A stretch of 64,000 nt of DNA from the NCBI GenBank assembly GCA_031398745.1, contig JANNNX010000074.1, positions 1 through 64,000 on the forward strand, in the 5' to 3' direction. Below the pieces are notes generated by a model. It searched no databases and was not told the DNA's origin. It saw only the letters and a program-made list of their open reading frames with translations. Each line of letters opens with the position of its first letter. Within the stretch, counting starts at the first letter, position 1. The position numbers and the translations under genes are program-made. This document shows, one piece after another, positions 11,148 through 23,060 of this stretch. The DNA is from JANNNX01 sp031398745 (GTDB lineage: Bacteria > Actinomycetota > Acidimicrobiia > Acidimicrobiales > CADCSY01).

Positions 11148-13019
11148 TCAGCGGTGGGCGGGCGTCGGCCGGTGGAGCTTGTCGTGGACCGCTCGGGCCA
11201 CCGGCTCGGGTAGCCAGGTCAGGCCGAGCAGGTCGTCGAGGCTGGCCGCCTTGACCGCGGCGATACCGCCCAGCTCCTTGCGCAACCGCTTCTGGCGGGC
11301 CGGCCCCAGCCCGGCGATGCCGTCGAGGGCGCTGACCGTCATGCGCTTGCCCCGCAGCTCGCGGTGGTAGGTGATGGCGAAGCGGTGGGCCTCGTCGCGG
11401 ATGCGCTGGAGCAGGTACAGGGCCTCGGACTGGCGGGGCAGCCGGATCGGCTCGGGGTCGCCGGGGCGGTAGACCTCCTCGAAGCGCTTGGCCAGAGCCG
11501 CCACCGGGATCTCCTCGGTGAGCCCGAGCTCGTCGAGGACCTCGACGGCCACCGCCAGCTGGCCCTTGCCCCCGTCAACCAGCAGCAGCTGGGGCGGATA
11601 GGAGAAGCGGCCGGTGCGCTCGGCCACCGGCAGCCGGCGATCGGCCAGGTAGGCCTGGAGCCGCCGGGTCAGCACCTCCCGCATGGCCGAATAGTCGTCG
11701 TTGCCGTCGACCGTGCGGACCTTGAACCGGCGGTAGTCGGACTTCTTGGCCAGGCCGTCCTCGACCACCACCATCGAGCCCACGTAGTCGGTGCCCTGGA
11801 TGTGGCTCATGTCGTAGCACTCGATGCGCAGGGGGGCCTCGGGCAGGCCGAGGGCCTCCTGGAGCTCGTTGAGGGCCTTGGCCCGGCTGTTGTGGTCGGC
11901 CGAGCGCCGCAGCCGGTGGCGGGTGAACTCCTCGACCGCGTTGCGGGTCACCGTCTCCTGCAGGCTGCGCTTGTCGCCCCGCTGCGGGACCCGGATGGTC
12001 ACCGCCGCCCCCCGCTCCTGGCGAAGCCAGGCCTCGAGTACGGCGGTGTCACTGGGCTCGTCGGGCACCAGGACCTCGCGGGGGATGCCGAGGGTGGGCT
12101 CGGCATAGAGGCCCTCGACTACCCGGCTGATCAGCTCGGCCCGGGTCAGGTCCTCGACCTTGTCGAGCACGAAGCCCCGGCGGCCCACCACCCGGCCCCG
12201 GCGGACGAAGAACACCTGCACAGCCGCTTCCAGCTCGTCCTCCGTGAGGCCGACCACGTCGATGTCCTCCGGCCGCTCGACGACCATCTGTTGGCGTTCG
12301 ATGGCCTTGCGGACACTGGCCAGACGGTCGCGGAGGCGGGCCGCTCGCTCGTACTCGAGGGCGTCGGCGGCCGCCTGCATGTCCGCCTCGAGCCGCTCGA
12401 CCACCGGGGCGGTGTCGCCGTCGAGGAAGTCGATCAGCTCGGCCACCAGGCGGTCGTAGTCCTCGGGGGCGATCTCGCCCACGCAGGGGCCCGAGCACTT
12501 CTCGATGTGGAACAGGAGGCAGGGCCGGCCCAGACGCTGGTGGCGGACCAGCTTGGTGTCGGAGCAGGTGCGGATGGGGAAGGTCCGCAGCAGCAGGTCG
12601 AGCGTCTCACGGATGGCGTAGGCGTGGCCGTAGGGCCCGAAGTACCGGGTGCCCTTCTGCTTGGCCCCCCGCATCACCCGGGCCCGGGGCCACTCGTCGG
12701 ACAGGGTGACCGCCAGGTACGGGTAGCTCTTGTCGTCCTTGAGCCGGATGTTGAACCGGGGCCGGTGGGCCTTGATCAGGCTGAACTCGAGCATGAGGGC
12801 TTCGACCTCGTTGCGGACCTCGATCCACTCGACGCGGTCGGCGGCGGCGACCATCTGCGCGGTGCGCAAGGGGAGCGTGCGAGGGTCGACGAAGTAGTTC
12901 GACAGGCGTTGGCGCAACGAGGCCGCCTTGCCCACGTAGAGCACCCGGCCGTCGCGATCGAGGAACTGGTAGGACCCGGGGGTGTCGGGGATCGTCCCGG
13001 TCGGCGGTCGCGTCACCAT
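11148..13019 (-). CDS. uvrC: UvrABC system protein C (excinuclease subunit)
   Basis: UvrC makes both incisions around damaged DNA in nucleotide excision repair. The 623-residue protein has an N-terminal GIY-YIG nuclease (PGSYQFLDRDGRVLYVGKA), the CSGPCVG region, a UVR motif (ADALEYERAARLRDRL, about residues 215-235) that contacts UvrB, an RNase H-like domain with IECYDMSHIQGTDYVGSMVV (split across strands) and a C-terminal helix-hairpin-helix (IAGLGPARQKRLRKELGG). uvrA and uvrB are also in the window on the same strand but separated. A CAGACT box 7 bases before the ATG may be a weak leaderless promoter. Confidence 0.97.
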   Translation of the reverse strand: MVTRPPTGTIPDTPGSYQFLDRDGRVLYVGKAASLRQRLSNYFVDPRTLPLRTAQMVAAADRVEWIEVRNEVEALMLEFSLIKAHRPRFNIRLKDDKSYPYLAVTLSDEWPRARVMRGAKQKGTRYFGPYGHAYAIRETLDLLLRTFPIRTCSDTKLVRHQRLGRPCLLFHIEKCSGPCVGEIAPEDYDRLVAELIDFLDGDTAPVVERLEADMQAAADALEYERAARLRDRLASVRKAIERQQMVVERPEDIDVVGLTEDELEAAVQVFFVRRGRVVGRRGFVLDKVEDLTRAELISRVVEGLYAEPTLGIPREVLVPDEPSDTAVLEAWLRQERGAAVTIRVPQRGDKRSLQETVTRNAVEEFTRHRLRRSADHNSRAKALNELQEALGLPEAPLRIECYDMSHIQGTDYVGSMVVVEDGLAKKSDYRRFKVRTVDGNDDYSAMREVLTRRLQAYLADRRLPVAERTGRFSYPPQLLLVDGGKGQLAVAVEVLDELGLTEEIPVAALAKRFEEVYRPGDPEPIRLPRQSEALYLLQRIRDEAHRFAITYHRELRGKRMTVSALDGIAGLGPARQKRLRKELGGIAAVKAASLDDLLGLTWLPEPVARAVHDKLHRPTPAHR

Positions 13020-13059
13020 GGGCGCCAGTCTGGCGGCTGGGACGGACCCATCACGGCCC

Positions 13060-13065
13060 TAGGCT
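13060..13065 (+). promoter_or_regulatory. Putative -10 box (TAGGCT) of nadA
   Basis: TAGGCT fits the TANNNT pattern of actinobacterial -10 elements and ends 7 bases before the nadA ATG. Transcription starting 5-8 bases further would yield a leaderless mRNA; no Shine-Dalgarno sequence is visible. The same arrangement recurs before other genes in the window. Confidence 0.45.
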
Positions 13066-13072
13066 GAAGCCG

Positions 13073-14167
13073 ATGTTGCGCCTCCAGGTGCCCCTTCCCC
13101 CCCGCTGGCGGGACGCCTCGGCCGAGGAACTGGCGGACTCGATTGCCGCCTCCAAGGCCGTGCTCGGCGATCGGCTGTACATCCTCGGGCACCACTACCA
13201 GCGCGACGACATCATGCGCTGGGCCGACGCTCGAGGTGACTCGTACCGGCTGTCGCGGCTGGCCGCCGACAACCCCACGGCCGAGTACATCGTGTTCTGC
13301 GGCGTCCACTTCATGGCCGAGTCGGCCGACATCCTCACCGGGGAGCACCAGCAGGTGCTGCTCCCCGACCTGAACGCCGGCTGCTCGATGGCCGACATGG
13401 CCGACATCGATGAGGTGGAGGAGGCCTGGGACGCGCTGGCCGAGGTGATCGACGTCGACCGCCTGGTCCCCATCACCTACATGAACTCGTCGGCCGACCT
13501 CAAGGCGTTCGTGGGTCGCCATGGCGGCTCGGTGTGCACCTCGACCAACGCCGGCGCGGTCATGGCCTGGGCGCTGGGTCGGGGCGACCAGGTGCTCTTC
13601 TTCCCCGACCAGCACCTGGGCCGCAACACGGCCCTGGCCATGGGCTACGGCCACGACGACCTCGCCCTGTGGGACCCGCGTCAGGCGCTCGGCGGCCTGA
13701 GCCCCGAGGCGTGCGCCCGAGCCACCGTGCTGCTGTGGCGGGGCCACTGCTCCATCCACCAGCGATTCACCCCGGCGCACATCGCCGCCTTCCGGGCCGA
13801 GCACCCGGGTGGGATCGTGCTCGCCCACCCGGAGACGAGCTACGAGGTGTGCGACCTGGCCGACGAGGTCGGGTCGACCGACGCCATCATCCGAGCCGTC
13901 GAAGCCGCGCCCCCGGGGTCGGTGCTCGGCGTAGCCACCGAGATCCACCTGGTCCAGCGCCTCGGTGCCGAGCACCCCGACAAGACCGTGGTGTCGCTCG
14001 ACCCGATCGTCTGCCCGTGCTCGACGATGTCGAGGATCGACCCGAACCACCTGGCCTGGGTGCTCGACAACCTGACCGAGGGCCGAGTGCTCAACCGGAT
14101 CACCGTGGAGCCCGACACCGCCGAGTGGGCCCGGGTCGCCCTCCAGCGCATGCTCGACATCACCTGA
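13073..14167 (+). CDS. nadA: Quinolinate synthase
   Basis: NadA condenses iminoaspartate with dihydroxyacetone phosphate to quinolinate in de novo NAD synthesis, using a [4Fe-4S] cluster. The 364-residue protein shows the GHHYQRDDI motif, NAGCSMADMA (Cys104), GHCSIHQRF (Cys226) and VCPCSTM (Cys314/316), which supply the three cluster ligands. VPITYMNSSADLKAFVGRHGG (in parts) and FFPDQHLGRN are further family motifs. nadB and nadC are not beside it, although they commonly are in actinobacteria. The 3' end overlaps the convergent flippase gene by 8 bases. Confidence 0.96.
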   Translation: MLRLQVPLPPRWRDASAEELADSIAASKAVLGDRLYILGHHYQRDDIMRWADARGDSYRLSRLAADNPTAEYIVFCGVHFMAESADILTGEHQQVLLPDLNAGCSMADMADIDEVEEAWDALAEVIDVDRLVPITYMNSSADLKAFVGRHGGSVCTSTNAGAVMAWALGRGDQVLFFPDQHLGRNTALAMGYGHDDLALWDPRQALGGLSPEACARATVLLWRGHCSIHQRFTPAHIAAFRAEHPGGIVLAHPETSYEVCDLADEVGSTDAIIRAVEAAPPGSVLGVATEIHLVQRLGAEHPDKTVVSLDPIVCPCSTMSRIDPNHLAWVLDNLTEGRVLNRITVEPDTAEWARVALQRMLDIT

Positions 14168-15371
14168 CCGTCCCCCACCGCGATCGGTCCGGCGACGACG
14201 CGATAGAGCGCCAGAGCAGCGTGATCAGGACAAGCTGAGAAGCGAGCGTGGTCCACGCCGCCCCCCGCGCTCCCCATTGCGGGATCGCGACCAGGTTCAC
14301 CCCCACGTTCAGGCCGAGGGCAATGAACACCGCCCGCGCGTACCTCCGCCGGTCGACCACCATCACCGTGGCCGTCAGCACCAGGACCGCGGCACTGGGA
14401 ACGGCCGCCATGGCCAGCACCGTGAGGAGCTCGCCACCGGAGCGGTAGCTGGTGCCGTAGAGCGCACCCAGGACACGATCGGGGGCGACCAGTCCCACCA
14501 CCACGATCGGCAGTACCGAGACCACGGCGAGCAGCGCGGCGCGACGGATGAGCGGGACGACCAGATCGGGGGCGGTGGCCGCCACCCGGGGGGCTACCAG
14601 CGAGGCCAGGGCCAGGGCCGGGAGCAGGCTGGCATCCAGCAGCTTGTAGGCCGCGCCGTAGTGCGCGAGGTCCGAGGCCGAGCCGAGGACGCCGAGGAGC
14701 CAGACGTCGAGCCGCCAGTAGACGTTGGCCAGCGGCACGGCCACGGCCAACCACCACAACCCGCTCCTCGACCCATCCGGAGGCGCGGGTGGGCTGCCGT
14801 CGTCGGGCAGTGCACTCGTTCGCCATGCGAAGAGAAGGAGGGTGGCGACGTCGGCCGCGGCGTAGACCGCGACCGCCCCGAGCAGCCCCCCGCCCGCAGC
14901 CAGCACCGCGACACCGACCCCCAGGACGAGTGCTCTCGAGCCGACTTCGGTGCCGACTTCGACACCGATCGGTCCGAACGCCCGCCAGGCGGTGGCCAGC
15001 ACACCGTGCACCGACGTCGCCGCCACCGAGGCGCCGAACACCAGCGCGACCAACACCGACGGCCGGGATGCCGCGGTCAGGTAGGCGAGCGCGACCACCG
15101 CGGCTGCGGCCACGCCCGACCGGGCGCGGCGCCGGGCGGCGGCACCGGCGATCTGGCGGGCGGCCGTGGGTCGCCGGGCGACGTCGGCCGACACGGTGGC
15201 CGTCAGTCCGAGGTCCGCGGCCTGCACCGCGATCGCTCCCATGGCCAGCAACAACACCAGGTCGCCGAACGCGGCTACGTCGAGTTCTCGAGCCGCCACG
15301 AACAGCCAGATCGCCGACACCCCGGCCGCGCCGATCTTGGCCGCGGTGAGGATCGACGCCTTGGTCAGCAT
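14160..15371 (-). CDS. Polysaccharide/oligosaccharide flippase (Wzx/MATE-like)
   Basis: This is a polytopic membrane protein of about 403 residues with 10-12 hydrophobic segments, beginning MLTKASILTAAKIGAAGVSA, the usual opening of Wzx-type lipid-linked oligosaccharide flippases (FVAARELDVAAFGDLVLLLA follows). It probably moves the undecaprenyl-linked repeat made by the upstream enzymes across the membrane. I chose the ATG at 15371. A GTG at 15449, just after the GT4 stop, would add 26 hydrophilic residues. It is the last gene of the minus-strand glycan operon. Sequence divergence in this family is high, so the exact substrate is open. Confidence 0.82.
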   Translation of the reverse strand: MLTKASILTAAKIGAAGVSAIWLFVAARELDVAAFGDLVLLLAMGAIAVQAADLGLTATVSADVARRPTAARQIAGAAARRRARSGVAAAAVVALAYLTAASRPSVLVALVFGASVAATSVHGVLATAWRAFGPIGVEVGTEVGSRALVLGVGVAVLAAGGGLLGAVAVYAAADVATLLLFAWRTSALPDDGSPPAPPDGSRSGLWWLAVAVPLANVYWRLDVWLLGVLGSASDLAHYGAAYKLLDASLLPALALASLVAPRVAATAPDLVVPLIRRAALLAVVSVLPIVVVGLVAPDRVLGALYGTSYRSGGELLTVLAMAAVPSAAVLVLTATVMVVDRRRYARAVFIALGLNVGVNLVAIPQWGARGAAWTTLASQLVLITLLWRSIASSPDRSRWGTVR

Positions 15372-15450
15372 GCGGCGCCAGCTCCCGTCGTTCGACGAGC
15401 TGGGCAACCCCTGGGGAGGGGGCGTGGATTGGGCGTGGGCCGGGCGCACG

Positions 15451-16701
15451 TCAGGCTCCCGCGGCGAGTGGCGAACCGACCCGGACCGTGATCGCGTGCT
15501 CGATGAGCTCCCGGTAGCCCGGGCCGACCACGCGCCAATCGAACCGATCTCGCACCCGCCGCTGGCGGCTCCGGCGGGCCCCGGGTGCCTCGACGTCTCC
15601 GAGCACGGCCGTGAGCTCCTGGGCGAGGGCGGGGACCGAGCGCATGTCGACGTAGCGGGCACCGTCCTCCAGGATCCACCGGCTGGCCGGGAAGTCGTGG
15701 ACGATCATCGGCACCCCGGCCGCGGCCGCCTCGACGTAGGCCCGGCTCAGGCCCTCCTCGGTGGACGCCAGCGCGAACTCATCGGCGATCTCGTAGAGCC
15801 GAGCGACCTCCTGGGGGGCCACGGTCGTCATGGTGAAGCCGTCGACACCCAGCTCCTCGGTTGCCCGTCGCCGCAGGGCCGAGGTCTCCGCCTCCTCCGC
15901 GCCGGCCATGACCAGGTGCACCGCCTGGGATCGGGAGACGGCCCGCACGGCCGACACCAGGTGGTGATGACGCTTGTGGTGCAGGTTCAGCGCACCGATC
16001 GACAACACGATGGCCCCCTCGGACGGGATCCCGAGGGCTGCCCGCCGGGAGCGCCGATCGGCGCTGGCCAGCCGCGGCGGAGGCGTCCCCAGGTCGAACC
16101 CGTAGGGAAGCAGCACCTGGCGCGCCTCCGGCTCGCCGGCCTCGATGGCCAAGTCCAGGGCGGGCCCGGTGAGGTGCTGCACCAGATCGGCGAACGGGTA
16201 AGGCGGGGGCCACGGGGCGCCGTTGGAGAAGACGATCGACCAACTCCCGCCAAACCGACGTCGAAAGCCGGCGAGCGCCCGGGTGGCGAGCACGTCGCTG
16301 GCGATCACCACATCGGGCCGGAACCGGCGCAGCGCGACCGCGGCACTGCACGCGAACGACAGCTGCTCGACCTCGTAGGGCGACACCCTCAGCCGGCGAC
16401 GGGCGGCGGCGCGCGCGAGTCCCTTCCAGGAGAGGCTCGCCCGATCGGCGGTGTCCGGCGTCGTTCTCGCCCCCAGAGCGCGACTGAGGCGGCTGGCCAC
16501 TGGCCGGTCACGACGCAGAGCGGTCGCACGCACGGCGTTCGAACTCGATGGCCCGCTCCCCTTCACGAGCAGGGGAACGACATCGGCCATGGCGCCGAGC
16601 TCGTCCACAAGCTCCGAGGAAAAGGTCTCGTAGCCACGGGTCACGTGGTCCAAGCCGCTGCACAGGACCGCCACCCGTCGTGGTCGATCGGCGCCCCTCA
16701 C
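15451..16701 (-). CDS. Glycosyltransferase family 4 protein
   Basis: This 416-residue GT-B fold enzyme starts at the GTG at 16701, which overlaps the upstream GT2 stop as GTGA. The N-terminal domain has VAVLCSGLDHVTRGYETFSS, with a glycine loop typical of the acceptor site. The C-terminal domain has VLSIGALNLHHKRHHHLVSA and the donor-binding EEGLSRAYVEAAAAGVPMI, matching the E-x7-E motif of family GT4. It probably adds an intermediate sugar to the lipid-linked glycan. Donor and linkage cannot be predicted. Confidence 0.87.
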   Translation of the reverse strand: MRGADRPRRVAVLCSGLDHVTRGYETFSSELVDELGAMADVVPLLVKGSGPSSSNAVRATALRRDRPVASRLSRALGARTTPDTADRASLSWKGLARAAARRRLRVSPYEVEQLSFACSAAVALRRFRPDVVIASDVLATRALAGFRRRFGGSWSIVFSNGAPWPPPYPFADLVQHLTGPALDLAIEAGEPEARQVLLPYGFDLGTPPPRLASADRRSRRAALGIPSEGAIVLSIGALNLHHKRHHHLVSAVRAVSRSQAVHLVMAGAEEAETSALRRRATEELGVDGFTMTTVAPQEVARLYEIADEFALASTEEGLSRAYVEAAAAGVPMIVHDFPASRWILEDGARYVDMRSVPALAQELTAVLGDVEAPGARRSRQRRVRDRFDWRVVGPGYRELIEHAITVRVGSPLAAGA

Positions 16702-17621
16702 CGAACCTCTCCCGATCGGGCGGGCGCCCGAGATGGCTCCGAAGGGCCGGCGTCCAGTGGCCGACGAGCTGCTCGCCACAGGGCCGTGCCGTAGCAGGCC
16801 AACCCGACCACTCGGAGGGCGACGTAGCCGATGGCCCCCATCCGGCCCGCTACCGCCCGATAGTCCCGATAGCGGCGGCACCAGTAGGTCGGCGAGGCCA
16901 TGCCCCTCGCAGCCGACGCCACCGAGTCATGCGGGTGGGTGGCCCGCAGCGCCGCCCGGGCCCGACCGTGCTTGGCGAAGGTGCGCAGCACACCGACCAG
17001 ACTCACCCGGTGGTCGTGGGCCACGGTGGCATCCGGCGTCACCACAAGCTTCCCGCCGGCGGCAACCAGGCGCCAGCTGAGATCGACGTCCTCACCGGCG
17101 GGGCTGGGGAAGCGCTCGTCGAATCCCCCGACCGCCTCAATGGCCGATCGCCGGAAGGCGGCGTTGGCCGTCACCAGGTACCGAGCCTGGACGCCGTCGC
17201 CCACCAGCCCGTGGTCGACCTGACGCTCGAGCTGCACGAAGGTGGCAATGAAGCTCGGGGTCAGCGGCTGAATGCGACCGCCTACCCCCACCACCGACGG
17301 GTCGTCGAACGGGCGCACCATCTCGACCAACCAACCGGGGTCAGGGATGCAGTCGTCGTCCGTGAAAGCCACCAAGGGTGCCGACGACGTTCGCCAGCCA
17401 CGGTTGCGCGCCGCCGCCGGACCGGCCTGGGCCTGGGCCACATGGGCGGCCCCGGCCGTCGACAGGAACTCGTGAGTGCCATCGGTCGAGCCGTCGTCGA
17501 CCACCACCACCTCGAACCCCCCGGGGGGCGGCACGCAGCGTTCGAGGGCAGCGAGCAGCCGACGGAGCGAGGCCACGCGGTTGTGGGTCGGCACCACAAC
17601 CGTGACCGCCACGTCAGCCAT
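16698..17621 (-). CDS. Glycosyltransferase family 2 protein
   Basis: This 307-residue GT-A enzyme begins VAVTVVVPTHNRVASLRRLL. VVVVDDGSTDGTHEFL is the nucleotide-sugar site and FTDDDCIPDPGWL contains the metal-binding DxD. DERFPSPAGEDVDLSWRL is the downstream acidic motif carrying the likely catalytic base (GEDVDLSWR resembles the ED motif). One possible membrane segment lies near the end (YVALRVVGLACYGTALW). It is the third gene of the glycan operon, overlapping its upstream neighbour by 8 bases and the GT4 gene by 4. Confidence 0.9.
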   Translation of the reverse strand: MADVAVTVVVPTHNRVASLRRLLAALERCVPPPGGFEVVVVDDGSTDGTHEFLSTAGAAHVAQAQAGPAAARNRGWRTSSAPLVAFTDDDCIPDPGWLVEMVRPFDDPSVVGVGGRIQPLTPSFIATFVQLERQVDHGLVGDGVQARYLVTANAAFRRSAIEAVGGFDERFPSPAGEDVDLSWRLVAAGGKLVVTPDATVAHDHRVSLVGVLRTFAKHGRARAALRATHPHDSVASAARGMASPTYWCRRYRDYRAVAGRMGAIGYVALRVVGLACYGTALWRAARRPLDAGPSEPSRAPARSGEVR

Positions 17622-18621
17622 GACGGTGCCGGACCCCGGTGACCTCGCCGACGACTCCTACCACCGCGCCGGTCCACCACGCGCCGCACGTGGTGACCAT
17701 CGCCGCCATCGCCACCAGGCGCGGCACGAAGCGCACCGATGGGCCTCGGGTGCCAACGGCATCGACGATCGCCACGACCGCCACGGCACCGACGACCGTG
17801 GCCGACGATCCGATGCGGCGACGACCGATCTCGAACACCAGAGCACCCAGCACTGGTCCCAATAGCAGCCCGACCTGTCGGCCCGAGGGTCGCCGGCCGC
17901 GTGCCCACCACGTTCCCTTGACCCGGCCGAAGAAGAAGTACTGCCGAAGGAGTCCGCCCAGGGAGCGCCGGGGCAGGTAGCCGGAGCGCAGCGAGGCGTC
18001 GAACCACACCAGCCACCCGGCCGCCCGGTAGCGCTGGTTGAGCTCGAAGTCCTCGTTCAGCGCAACCGCCGGTGACCAGCCGCCGATCCCTCGGAGCTCC
18101 TCGGTGCGGAACGCACCCATCCACACCGTGTCGGCGGGGCCACTCACCGCCGTTCTCCGGTAGCGGGCGAGGCCGGTCGTCCATCGGTTGCCCAGTGCCC
18201 GGGCGATGCCCACGGCCAACGCGGAGTCGTCCCGGCTGATGCCGACCTGGGCCCCACCGACGACCCCGACCTCCGGGCGCGCGGCAAGGACCTCGACACA
18301 GGTTCGGACGTGCTCCGGCTGGATCCGACTCCGGGCATCGACCCGCACCAGAACCTCGCCGGCTGCCGCCCGAAGCCCAACGTTGAGTCCCTCCGACGTG
18401 CGTCCGGCCGGATTGGCAAGGATCTCGGCCCGCGCCCACGGGATCGCGGCGACGATGTCGGCGGCGATCGTCACGGTCCTATCACGCGAGCCACCGTCGA
18501 CCACCAGCAGCTCGATGCGATCGAGCGGGTGATCCTGGGCGGCGATGGCCTGGAGGCAACCGGCGATGTCCTGCTCCTCGTCGAGCACCGGGACGACCAC
18601 CGTCACCAGCGGGGCGGTCAC
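17614..18621 (-). CDS. Glycosyltransferase family 2 protein with C-terminal membrane segments
   Basis: This 335-residue enzyme starts at the GTG at 18621, overlapping the sugar-transferase stop as GTGA. The GT-A core has VTVVVPVLDEEQDIAGCL, LLVVDGGSRDRTVTIAA and VRVDARSRIQPEH, where the DxD-like motif reads DAR. VALNEDFELNQRY supplies the acidic ED motif. RRSLGGLLRQYFFFGRVKGTW precedes three or four membrane segments, an arrangement seen in ExoA-like succinoglycan transferases. It likely adds the second sugar to the lipid carrier. Confidence 0.88.
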   Translation of the reverse strand: MTAPLVTVVVPVLDEEQDIAGCLQAIAAQDHPLDRIELLVVDGGSRDRTVTIAADIVAAIPWARAEILANPAGRTSEGLNVGLRAAAGEVLVRVDARSRIQPEHVRTCVEVLAARPEVGVVGGAQVGISRDDSALAVGIARALGNRWTTGLARYRRTAVSGPADTVWMGAFRTEELRGIGGWSPAVALNEDFELNQRYRAAGWLVWFDASLRSGYLPRRSLGGLLRQYFFFGRVKGTWWARGRRPSGRQVGLLLGPVLGALVFEIGRRRIGSSATVVGAVAVVAIVDAVGTRGPSVRFVPRLVAMAAMVTTCGAWWTGAVVGVVGEVTGVRHRHG

Positions 18622-19967
18622 CGGCCCTGGCCCCCGAGGACGTGGCGAACGGTGCGGCCGAGCACCCGTAGGTCGAGGCCCAGCCGTTGGTTGCGGAGGT
18701 ACCAGAACTCGTACTGGAGCTTCTCCAAGGCGTCCCGCTCGTCGCCCGCGTAGCCGTACTTCACCTGGGCCCAGCCGGTCAGGCCGGGGCGCACCAGGTG
18801 GCGGACGTCGTAGAACGGCAGCTTGGCCGAGAGCTCGGCCACGTAAGCCGGTTGCTCGGGCCGGGGCCCGACCACCGACAGGTCGCCCCGCAGGATGTTC
18901 AGCACCTGGGGCAGCTCGTCGAGGTGGGTCCGGCGCAGGAACCCGCCGAACGGCGTGATCCGGGGATCGTCGGTGGTGGTCCACACGGCCGCCTCATCCG
19001 GGTCGTCGGACACCTCGATGTGCGGCTGCATGGTGCGCAGCTTGAGCATCTCGAAGGTCCGGCCCCGACGCCCCACCCGCACCTGGCGGAACAGCAGCGA
19101 ACCCTGGTTGGCCCAGCGGTTGGCCACCCACACCACCGGCACCACGACCGCCAGGGCTGGGAGGAGGGTGACGGCCACGGCCACGTCGAGCAGCCGCTTG
19201 CGCCTCGAGTAGCGGGTGTCGTGGAGCTCGCCAATGTCGAACAGCAGCGATGCCCGCTCCAACTCCGACACCGGGAGCTTCCCCAACCACTCCTCGTAGA
19301 AGCCGGTCAAGGTCCGGACCCGGACGCCGTGGCTGTGGAGGCGGGCAGCCTGGGCCAGCACCCGCTCGTCCTCTTGGGCGACCCGGTCGAGGACGACTAG
19401 GTGTGCCCCCAACGCCGCCGCGGCCTCGGTCAGCGGCTGCGAGCGTCCGTCGCCCGACGCCTCGGCCACCCCCAGGCAGGTCACCAGCCGAGCGTGGGCC
19501 TCGGGGGCGGCGGCCAGCTCCTGGGCCACGATCTCGGCCTCGCCCGGCTCCGACACCAACAGCACCCGGGTGCGCTCCTCGGCCCGGAGCCGCTCACCGG
19601 CGGCCAGCCAGGCGCACAAGAAGAACCAGCCCGCCATCGGCACCGCCGAGCCGAACACCACGAACCGAGGCAGCAGGGCGGTGCCCAGCGCCAGCTGGGC
19701 CAGGGACACGCCGGCGACCCCGATGCCGGTGGCGACGGCCGACGCCCGGGCCGCCGACCGCCAGGTGGGCATCTGGTCGGGCAACCCGACGCCGTAGGCG
19801 GCCACGCACAGCAGGACGACATAGGCGGTGGCCCAGGCGAACCGGAACGACCCGGTGAAGTCATACGACGGGTTGGCCACCCAGGCGGCGTGGACCTTCG
19901 AGAGGCCAAGCACGATCGCCACGACCCCGAGGTCGGTCAGGGCCCGCGTCGCCCGATGGACGTTCAC
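18618..19967 (-). CDS. Polyprenyl-phosphate sugar phosphotransferase (WcaJ/WbaP-like)
   Basis: This 449-residue protein is the probable initiating enzyme of the glycan pathway, transferring a sugar phosphate to undecaprenyl phosphate. The N-terminal half has about four membrane helices and a nucleotide-fold middle domain (VLLVSEPGEAEIVAQEL). The C-terminal bacterial sugar transferase domain has RRKRLLDVAVAV, a membrane segment, GSLLFRQVRVGRRGRTFEML, KLRTM, RRTHLDELPQVLNIL, GDLSVVGPRPE and RPGLTGWAQV, all family hallmarks. It leads the five-gene operon. The GTG at 19967 is the start. Confidence 0.92.
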   Translation of the reverse strand: MNVHRATRALTDLGVVAIVLGLSKVHAAWVANPSYDFTGSFRFAWATAYVVLLCVAAYGVGLPDQMPTWRSAARASAVATGIGVAGVSLAQLALGTALLPRFVVFGSAVPMAGWFFLCAWLAAGERLRAEERTRVLLVSEPGEAEIVAQELAAAPEAHARLVTCLGVAEASGDGRSQPLTEAAAALGAHLVVLDRVAQEDERVLAQAARLHSHGVRVRTLTGFYEEWLGKLPVSELERASLLFDIGELHDTRYSRRKRLLDVAVAVTLLPALAVVVPVVWVANRWANQGSLLFRQVRVGRRGRTFEMLKLRTMQPHIEVSDDPDEAAVWTTTDDPRITPFGGFLRRTHLDELPQVLNILRGDLSVVGPRPEQPAYVAELSAKLPFYDVRHLVRPGLTGWAQVKYGYAGDERDALEKLQYEFWYLRNQRLGLDLRVLGRTVRHVLGGQGR

Positions 19968-20036
19968 CCCGGCTGTATCGACCGAAGCCGGGTGCCGGCT
20001 GAACCGCTCTCCGTGGCGGCCGCGGCCCCGTCTCTT

Positions 20037-20084
20037 GTTCTCGGCGCGCCTCGTCCGCCATATCGGACGCCGCGCGCCGAGAAC
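20037..20084. repeat. Palindromic repeat element, copy 1
   Basis: Perfect 13-base arms GTTCTCGGCGCGC (20037-20049) and GCGCGCCGAGAAC (20072-20084) flank a nested CGTCCG/CGGACG hairpin (20052-20057 with 20064-20069). It lies 12 bases past the uvrA stop. A second copy with identical arms sits at 54183-54230. Both are followed by GAGGGG. It may act as a terminator or be a REP-like dispersed element. Confidence 0.85.
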
Positions 20085-20096
20085 GAGGGGGTGGGG

Positions 20097-22991
<2,895 letters not shown>

Positions 22992-22997
22992 CGGCGG

Positions 22998-23003
22998 AGC
23001 CTA
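22998..23003 (-). promoter_or_regulatory. Putative -10 box (TAGGCT) of uvrA
   Basis: Read on the minus strand this is TAGGCT, ending 6 bases before the uvrA ATG at 22991. No ribosome-binding site intervenes, so a leaderless transcript is likely. No LexA-type box (GAAC-N4-GTTC) is evident nearby. Confidence 0.45.
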
Positions 23004-23060
23004 CCGGCGGCCCCTCGGCGTTCCGGACGGCTGCTGGTGCGCCCTGGAGTCAGTGCTCTC

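Noticed and set aside
20037..20084. LexA-type SOS operator near uvrA within the palindrome (GAAC/GTTC ends)
   Set aside because: The arms are in the wrong order and spacing for GAAC-N4-GTTC, and the element lies at the 3' end of uvrA, not at its promoter.
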